DNA from: Bostrychus sinensis
Lineage: Eukaryota > Chordata > Actinopteri > Gobiiformes > Eleotridae
Length of the DNA stretch: 64,000 nt
Direction of reading: 5' to 3'
NCBI GenBank assembly: GCA_020698575.1
Contig: CM036243.1
Coordinates: 25,217,403-25,281,402 of the forward strand
In this document: piece by piece, positions 57,946 to 64,000 of the stretch
How positions within the stretch are numbered: the first letter of the stretch is position 1
How the letters are laid out: every line of letters begins with the position of its first letter
The notes under the pieces: generated by a model
What the model was told of the DNA's origin: nothing
The model's database searches: none
Seen by the model: the letters and a program-made list of their open reading frames with translations, nothing else
Translations under genes and position numbers: made by a program

Positions 57946-58884
57946 TAAAGATATTAGGGAGGATTTTTTTCGACTGCTGAGAAACCAGCGACTGTTTGTC
58001 CTTTTTTGAATAACGCGCATGCGTCAGGCTCCCCCGCCCTTCACTGTTCCTTTCCAAGGAACTCCTCCACAGCGACGTGCACGAGCGTTGGAACACGCGT
58101 GTTTGTTTACAGCCGGTATCAGCAGAGATTCGCCTAAACCTAGACCTGCATTGTTTGTTTGCGACCTTTGACCTAGTTCCCCACACAGACCCAGTCACAT
58201 GCATAGTCCCTAAATGTAAGCAAAAATATGTCCTCCTACTATTGGTAGCATTAGCAAACTGACGTTGCTGTACAGTTGAAAAGGTTCAACAGATAAAGAA
58301 AAATGGCATTTTTTTCAAATGATAAGATAAACGTACCTGTCCAGCAGAAACTTGGTGACCAATGCATCGTCTGAAGCCCTTTCTGTTCCTACAGCGCACG
58401 CCGTCCTTTGAAGGAATCGCCAATAACTACATGGGTTTTATTCTGCTCTTCTACAGTTTTTCTCCTCCTCCTCTGGTACACTTCAAAAACAGTTTTCCTT
58501 TTGTGACCGCCCGGTTCACGGTTTTCCTCAGCCATTGTGCTCTTCGAAGTCAGGCTGTCCACACTACGATGTTAACGCCGCTAACGCGGCGCTAATGCCG
58601 GACTACATAAACATAGTGTATACGCATGCGCAGGCACAAGAATGCGCACTATCGCCGAAACTAGGAAGTCGGAATGATTGGCGAGTCCGTGGAACAATGG
58701 TTAACGTACTCATGACGAAAACGATTGGATGAGGTTTTTAAAGTCCCACAGAGTCCACAGTTTATTAATATTATTATTATATTTTCTAATCCACCAATGT
58801 ATAAGCCTTATACAGGGCAATAGTAGTTTTAATAAATATTGCAAAAAAATAATTTATAAAGATCCTCCCTAATACCTCTAAGAT
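57943..58884. mobile_element. CpG-rich TIR element, about 0.94 kb
   Basis: Inverted repeats AAAGATATTAGGGAGGATTT (57947-57966) and, on the other side, the complement of AGATCCTCCCTAATACCTCT (58860-58879), about 16 to 18 matching positions. Interior CpG-rich with paired words CGCGCATGCG (58012) and ACGCATGCGC (58622), and CGCTAACGCGGCGCTAATGC near 58575. No transposase ORF recognised. The exact outer ends and TSD are not resolved, and the segment may be a continuation of the TAAAGGGG-family copy just upstream. Confidence 0.5.
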
Positions 58885-59480
58885 TTAAAATCGGTTGCTC
58901 CAACCGCTTCAACTAGACATGTGAAACCAGGAAGTGCTCCTGCATGTTTCTAAAGCCCATACACAATTACCAGACTCATTTGGATATTTTCAGCTTCAAT
59001 TGCTGTCACTATTAGGTAGTTAGTAGTCATGTATCTATCTGTTAGCATCCTGTTTCTAATAGCCATGCTACATAGCAATTCTATGCGCTGCACAGTCCCC
59101 ACCATTGCCAGCTGTGGGCATCAGGCACCTATCCCAAGTGTTCTCTGCAAATTTAAAGTAGCTCTCCAGCTCTCCAAAAGAACATGTTTTCCATACATCT
59201 ACATTAGTTTAAGTTATAAAATGTGAACTACTAATGCAAAAGTGTCTAAAACAATTTCAAACAGCCTTAAAAATATATATAATATAGCTTATTTTGCTGC
59301 CTTGTGAAAATAATTGGGAAAAATGTCAGAATCACCTTTATTGACATTGCATAATTTAAAACAGCATAACAAAATGTGCTACACTTTAGCAAACTATAGT
59401 TGCAACTCCTTTTACATTACATCCCTCATGGATGGGTCAATGCTTTAAACTGGTTATGCAACTATCAGTGGACTAATTAT
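58885..59480. other. Unique non-coding DNA
   Basis: Nothing recognised. Confidence 0.35.
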
Positions 59481-59484
59481 TTTA

Positions 59485-59900
59485 TTTCTTGTGTTATTTT
59501 CTTTACTTGTCAATTGTAATCTTGCATCTCTGGCTTGCATTATTTCTCTTCATTGGCTCATGTTTCTGTCATCTTCACAGTTCCTCTTACTATTTTTTCC
59601 CTCAGTTCCATCCATTTTCACTATTTCTTGCCTGTCTTTACTTTCCAAATCCGTTTTGCTTCCCACCAATATCCATCTCTCCTCCTCACCTCTGTTTTCT
59701 TCCATTACTCTCTTCCCTTTGCTGCCACTCCTATTCCTATACCACATTCCCTTCTCTCCAATCTCCCCATCCATTCCAAGAAATGTCCCCTTGTTGTTGT
59801 TGTTGTTGTTGCGTTATTTCTTTCTTTTTTTTTTCCCTTTCTCCCTATCTTATCCCTACTACACCCCCACCCGATCTTCTCTTCCCCCCATAGCTCCATA
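59485..59900. repeat. Pyrimidine-rich tract with (TTG)n
   Basis: Strong C/T bias on the plus strand for about 400 bp; (TTG)7 at 59791-59811. Three overlapping ORFs of 133-136 codons (Leu/Ser/Phe/Pro-rich) exist in all three plus frames only because a T/C-rich strand has few stop codons. Confidence 0.75.
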
Positions 59901-61284
59901 GGGGGACAAGTGTTGGAGACAGACCCGCAGAAATAACTGTGTTACTCTTCTAATCGATAGAGCCAGGCACCAGTGGCTTCTGCCTGGTCCTGTCCACTGC
60001 CTGCCTCTGTGTATTTGTGTACTGTTGTGTAGTCTTGGCTAGGTGTGTGTACTTCAGTCGGCCGCCAGAAGCGAAAAAAAAAAAAAAAAAGCAGATAACC
60101 AAACGCATATCTGACTCTAGCATCGGCACAGGACCAGATTTAATACAGGTATATGCCTTCCCCAAGTCATTCCCAGCCTCTGCCTTCCTCCTACTCTCTA
60201 ATCAGTGTAAAAAGTGATGGGACCAAAAATGTATATCGCAGTATTTAAAAAAAATAAAAGAAAAAAATGTTTGCTTTATGTACCTGTATTATGGTATATG
60301 AAACATAAATATTATTTTTTAAAAGTATTTGGTATGGTATATCAAAGTATAAGATGAGAATTGCTGAGCTGGTGTAATGAAAATGTGCTGTGTGAAAAAG
60401 ACATTTTGATAATAAAACAGTGGCCTTTGTTTATCTTGGGCTTTCACTGAGAGAAAGGCATGCTGGCCGGTGCACATGCCTCCAGACGATGGCCGTATTG
60501 ACACCAGCAGTGCTATCAGCATGTGTGTGATGAACCGCTCAAATCTGTTATCCAAGCAGCGGGCCAAGAGGACACAGTAATACCAAGTGTGCTGTCTATG
60601 GAAACAGATTGGAGTTACTCTTGGTTTATGACACAATACCATCTACAGCAATACATCTCTGTTTGTGTCTGTTACATTGCACTTTTACAGCAGATCTTGA
60701 CACATTATCGGCTAAAAGACTAATTCCTCTCAATACTGAATTTTTTGTTACAGTTTCACCATACAAACAAACAGTAACAAAATTAATATCCAGTGTGTGT
60801 GCATGCAGTGTGTTGCAGGTGGAGGAGACAGCAGCACATTTTCAATGGACATAAAGATAAAGCTTCAAGAATGGTAAATTTTGCATTTCTGTTTTTTGCA
60901 AATGGCAATCAACTGATTAAATATGATATTTATCTGCTCCATCTATACAAACATTTAGTTGACACAGACTAAAAGCTACAAGTAATCACTAGAGACGTTC
61001 TGTACTTTCTCATCAAAGCCTGATAAACTAGACTTTACCTGAGGAGATTAGCATACACATCAATAAAGTTAATCAACAGCAAAGGATGATTTTGCTCGTT
61101 TCTCTGGCATAGAACCTTATAGAACAAAAATGTTTAAAAGGTTATGTAGCTTTTCCCAAGCTCTACTTGCACAGTAAGTTTGACCGAGATTGGCTTATTG
61201 GTTTTCTTAAAAAACTCTTAACTGTTCTCACTGTTTGCATTTCAATGCGTAATACAAATGTTTTTTTGTTTTTTTTCATAAAAC
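59901..61284. other. Unique non-coding DNA
   Basis: A run of 17 A at 60074-60090. ORFs without domain. Nothing recognised. Confidence 0.4.
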
Positions 61285-61326
61285 ACATACATACATACAT
61301 ACATACATACATACATACATACATAC
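61285..61326. repeat. (ACAT)n microsatellite
   Basis: About ten perfect ACAT units. Confidence 0.97.
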
Positions 61327-61369
61327 GCTTGTACCCCCCTCAAAATATGACCTCTAATTAACAGTCTTC

Positions 61370-61520
61370 TTTTTTTTTCCTTTTAGCTTTTGCTATCATT
61401 TCTTACCATGCAGAGGTTTTCATATAAATTTGACCGGATGCCCTTCCTGACCCATCCTCCTCTCTGTTTATCTAAGTTTGGAACTGAGCACAGAAAGTAC
61501 AATGGCTTGTAACTCATTAT
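61370..61520 (-). mobile_element. Teleost interspersed repeat ('GATGCCCTTCCTGAC' type)
   Basis: CCTTTTAGCTTTTGCTATCA, 'GACCGGATGCCCTTCCTGAC', CTGTTTATCTAAGTTTGGAA, 'CTGAGCACAGAAAGTACAATGG' (interrupted) and CTTGTAACTC. Same family as 14557, 13495-13600 and 693. Possibly the 3' end of an RTE-class LINE, antisense. No coding capacity. Confidence 0.55.
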
Positions 61521-62424
61521 GGTTGAACAAAACAAACAAAAACATAAAACACATTATACACAGAGACAGTAGTTCGTTGCAAAGCCAGAGGCTGGGGAAC
61601 ATAGAAGGACTTTTTCGAGCTTGTTCCCTCTACACCAACTGGGAAGAAAAAGTAAAAATGCCTAAGGCTATAAAGCCTGCAAAATTGTATTTAGTTTTGT
61701 ATTTCTGGTGTTTAATAATAACAATATAAACTTAAAGATATCAAATAAATTTCTATTGGTTAAATAGACACAGCTGCACTACAAAAATATAACTAGATCT
61801 TGTGACATTTGTGCACCATAAGCTGTCTGTAAAATCTGTTAAATTTGTGCTCTACATAAATTCACTGGGACGGGGCATCTCTTTTTTGAGGAATGTTGCT
61901 TATAAAAGGGTCTATATATATTTAACAAATACTTTTTAGCTAGAAAGAAATCTATTTATTGTTATATTTTTAACACTCCTAACGGGAATGGCAAAACATG
62001 TTCAGGAAAAGCAATTCCAAACCACAAACACAGCCAAGCTCCTGACACTTGGGAATACTGAGTGGATCCTTCATAATCATGTGTCACACGTGTATATGTG
62101 GCTCGACAATCCCTCTAGAAAGGGCACAAAAAGAAACAAATACTAATTATCCTGTTTTCCAATAGTCATTTACTCAGTGGCAATGATGGTCCATCTGTCT
62201 ATCACTCCTTATAAGATTTTTTTTTTCTCTCTCTGCTCCACACCTCATCCTCTTCCGTCCATCCCTCTTCTTCGGCTAATGAGGATGTTGTCTACCGGGA
62301 GCCATGTTTCTCCTCTCACTTTGTTCCAAAGGCGATGGCTGAAATTTACTATTTTGTGAAGTGCTGCTTAATGGCGGATGGCAGTTTATAGGAGATAAGG
62401 GAGGAAGCCTTTGCAAAGTAGATT
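61521..62424. other. Unique non-coding DNA
   Basis: Nothing recognised. Confidence 0.4.
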
Positions 62425-62551
62425 GAAGCCTGATATTCACTTGTTGAGGAAAGATTGCATTTTGGGAGCTAACCAGACTATAGAGATTGTAATAATATGG
62501 AAGTTTTTGGATTATGAGAGTGCTATGAGTAATGGGTTCTAAAATAAGGTA
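62425..62551. repeat. Local direct repeat, copy 1
   Basis: ATTCACTTGTTGAGGAAAGA-TTGCATTTTGGGA ... GGAAGTTTTTGGATTATGAG, then AGTGCTATGAGTAATGGGTT and CTAAAATAAG. Matches 63476-63590 in the same orientation with scattered differences and one 14-bp extra stretch. Confidence 0.85.
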
Positions 62552-62557
62552 AGCATA

Positions 62558-63020
62558 TAACCCCATTGCCGAAAAAGTTGTGAAGCTGTGTAAAAATGTA
62601 AAAAATAAAATAAAATAAAAATGTTTTGATCTGCAAATTTCATAAAACCACATTTTCTTCAAGGCAGAGCATAAACAATGCCATTTTATGAAATGTAATA
62701 GCACATTTTGATTTGATTTTCAATTTGATGTCAACAATACATCTCAAAAAAGTTGGGACAGAGCAACAAAAGAATAGAAAAAAAAAACAGATAGAGAAGC
62801 ATTTTGCATAATTTTTATTTATTTATTTATTTATTTTTTTGATATATTGGATGGTCATGATCTTTCAGACCTAAAGCAAAACTGCATTAAAAACAAGCAT
62901 TATTCTGTTCTGGAAATCACTGCATGGATTGTCTTTGTCTATGGTTGTTTTTCGTTTTTGTTTTTTTGTTTTTGTTTTTGTTTTGTTTTTTTAGTGTCCC
63001 AACTCAGAAATGGGGTTGTA
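62558..63020. mobile_element. Mariner-like MITE, copy 3
   Basis: Ends TAACCCCATTGCCGAAAAAG (left) and CAACTCAGAAATGGGGTTGT-A (right), imperfect inverted repeats with TA at both ends. Interior words AACAATACATCTCAAAAAAG then TTGGGACAGAGCAACAAAAG and CTGGAAATCACTGCATGGAT are shared with copies at 11155 and 35664. It contains (TTTA)n at 62814-62836 and a T/G-rich run at 62944-62992. It sits between the two copies of the local direct repeat. Confidence 0.75.
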
Positions 63021-63131
63021 GCTAGGAGTCATTTCTAGTAAAATTAATATTAAGTTGAAATGACTAGCTCTTTGGATAAAGGGTGAAACATCTAACAAAA
63101 CAAGCCTTTACCAGATTACCTTCTTGTTTAA

Positions 63132-63426
63132 AGGTGCTATGAGCAGTATACATTTATTATATTTCTTAAAAATTACCCATATGTGTCCCAAGATATGAGG
63201 TAAACATGTTTAAATCAAATATTAGTTTTACTGATAACAGTGGTACAATTGAGTTATAATATATTAATATATTATAATATATTTTACAAGTTGTTTTTCT
63301 TTACATTTTTTGTTTTGGTTCTAAAACTGCATTGCCAATTGTCCAATCAGAAAAGAGACCATTGTTTTGCTTTAGACTGCAGTACTGTTTTCAAACCAGT
63401 GTGAGCACATGCTGCTTACAGTACCT
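63132..63426. mobile_element. 295-bp MITE flanked by TTAA (Kolobok/piggyBac-type target)
   Basis: TTAA at 63128-63131 and 63427-63430 flanks inverted ends AGGTGCTATGAGCAG (left) and AGGTACTGTAAGCAG (right, reverse-complemented), 12 of 15 matching. TTAA duplication with an AGGTGC-type end fits teleost Kolobok-like non-autonomous elements better than piggyBac (which starts CCC). No ORF. Confidence 0.8.
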
Positions 63427-63475
63427 TTAACCTTTTTTTACTGAATTCTCATGACTGAGAAACTATACAGGCGTA

Positions 63476-63590
63476 TGAGCCTAGCATTCACTTGTTGAGG
63501 AAAGATTGCATTATGGGAAGTAACTGGACAAAAGGGATGAAGTTTTTGGGTTATGAAAGTGCCATGAGTAATGCGTTCTAAAATAAGACA
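63476..63590. repeat. Local direct repeat, copy 2
   Basis: GCATTCACTTGTTGAGGAAA-GATTGCATTATGGGA ... GAAGTTTTTGGGTTATGAAA, then AGTGCCATGAGTAATGCGTT and CTAAAATAAG. Partner of 62425-62551, offset about 1.05 kb. Confidence 0.85.
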
Positions 63591-64000
63591 ATATAAAAGG
63601 TAGTAAGAGCAGAAGAAAGCAGAGAAAAAGTGGATTAGTGGGGAGAGTAATAATGAAAATAGTGGGGAGTATAAGAAAGCTCTTTGGGCTAATGGCCTAC
63701 TACTGCCTTGACTGGCAAAGAATATTCTGTAATCTGCTGGTTTTATGGGATTAACTGTTCAATACCACTTATTTTGCTTTTTACAGCTCAACACAGGTTC
63801 TATTTTTGAAGTAGCTTTAGAGTGTGTGATCATAGCATACACCATTTCAAACCATTTTATATGATTTGATTATTTCACATGCTCTGAGTGTCAAGAACTC
63901 TAGAGCTGAGGGTGCCAATATACATTTTAGGCATGTTTGAGAGAAATAAAACTCAAAATTTACTTTGTATTCTTGCAGCTCTCCTTCGAGTGAGGCTTAG
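63591..64000. other. Unique non-coding DNA
   Basis: Nothing recognised up to the window end. Confidence 0.4.

Noticed and set aside
59489..59936. Three overlapping plus-strand ORFs of 133-136 codons
   Set aside because: All three frames are open because the strand is pyrimidine-rich and so poor in stop codons. Leu/Ser/Phe/Pro-rich composition without any domain.

Overview
The window looks like about 64 kb of non-coding DNA from a ray-finned fish, most likely a percomorph-type teleost. The evidence is the repeat content: Tc1-like elements, hAT and other small TIR elements, a tRNA-derived teleost SINE, LINE 3' tails and many microsatellites, all in AT-rich sequence with no bacterial gene organisation. 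I found no exon of a host protein-coding gene, no rRNA, no CRISPR and no free-standing tRNA. The only recognisable protein-coding remnants are broken transposon genes: two Tc1-like transposases, a PIF/Harbinger-type protein start and two LINE ORF 3' ends. The window is either intergenic or lies inside a very long intron. Repeat families were recognised from memory of teleost repeats and from structure (TIRs, target-site duplications, tails), without a database search.

Layout. 0-7 kb: a TIR element with AAGTA-rich ends cut by the window edge, then mostly unique AT-rich DNA, a LINE ORF fragment (6.46-6.66 kb) and an interspersed repeat (6.8-7.1 kb). 7-13 kb: a near-perfect palindrome (7.35 kb), a 752-bp TIR element (9.2-10.0 kb) and a scrap of a mariner-like family (11.2 kb). 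13-17.2 kb: a diverged direct repeat flanking an RTE-like LINE scrap, a GC-rich minisatellite (15.6-15.8 kb) and a second RTE-like 3' end. 17.2-20.8 kb: unique sequence with a candidate regulatory block (20.3-20.5 kb). 20.8-24.8 kb: two nested insertions, a hAT-type element inside a TAAAGGGG element, and a 1.8-kb unclassified insertion inside a Tc1 copy. 24.8-26.5 kb: a LINE tail and tandem SINE copies. 27.7-31.8 kb: a Harbinger piece, then a three-layer nest (9-bp-TSD element inside Tc1 inside an older repeat), then a mariner-like MITE. 33.2-40 kb: a LINE 3' end, a second mariner-like MITE, a hAT MITE with a perfect 8-bp TSD (37.6-38.0 kb), a GA-rich block and hAT scraps. 40-51 kb: mostly unique, with candidate regulatory blocks (a paired T-box-type motif at 47.2 kb), a hAT right end (44.6 kb) and SINE copies. 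51.8-53.5 kb: a retrotransposon LTR-like segment, a GACTTGG-rich tandem repeat, a small TIR element and a 51-bp palindrome. 53.5-64 kb: a duplicated Otx/bicoid-motif segment (54.6 and 55.95 kb), a CpG-rich TIR element (57.9-58.9 kb), microsatellites, a third mariner-like MITE, a TTAA-flanked MITE and a local duplication around them.

There are no interacting host genes to describe. The main information in the window is a relative insertion history of mobile elements, plus a few blocks of unique sequence dense in developmental transcription-factor motifs that could be enhancers of a gene outside the window. I see no convincing new biological system. The most checkable items are the nested insertions with intact target-site duplications, the terminal-hairpin element at 29.9-30.35 kb, the paired T-box sites and the duplicated TAATC/GGATTA segments.
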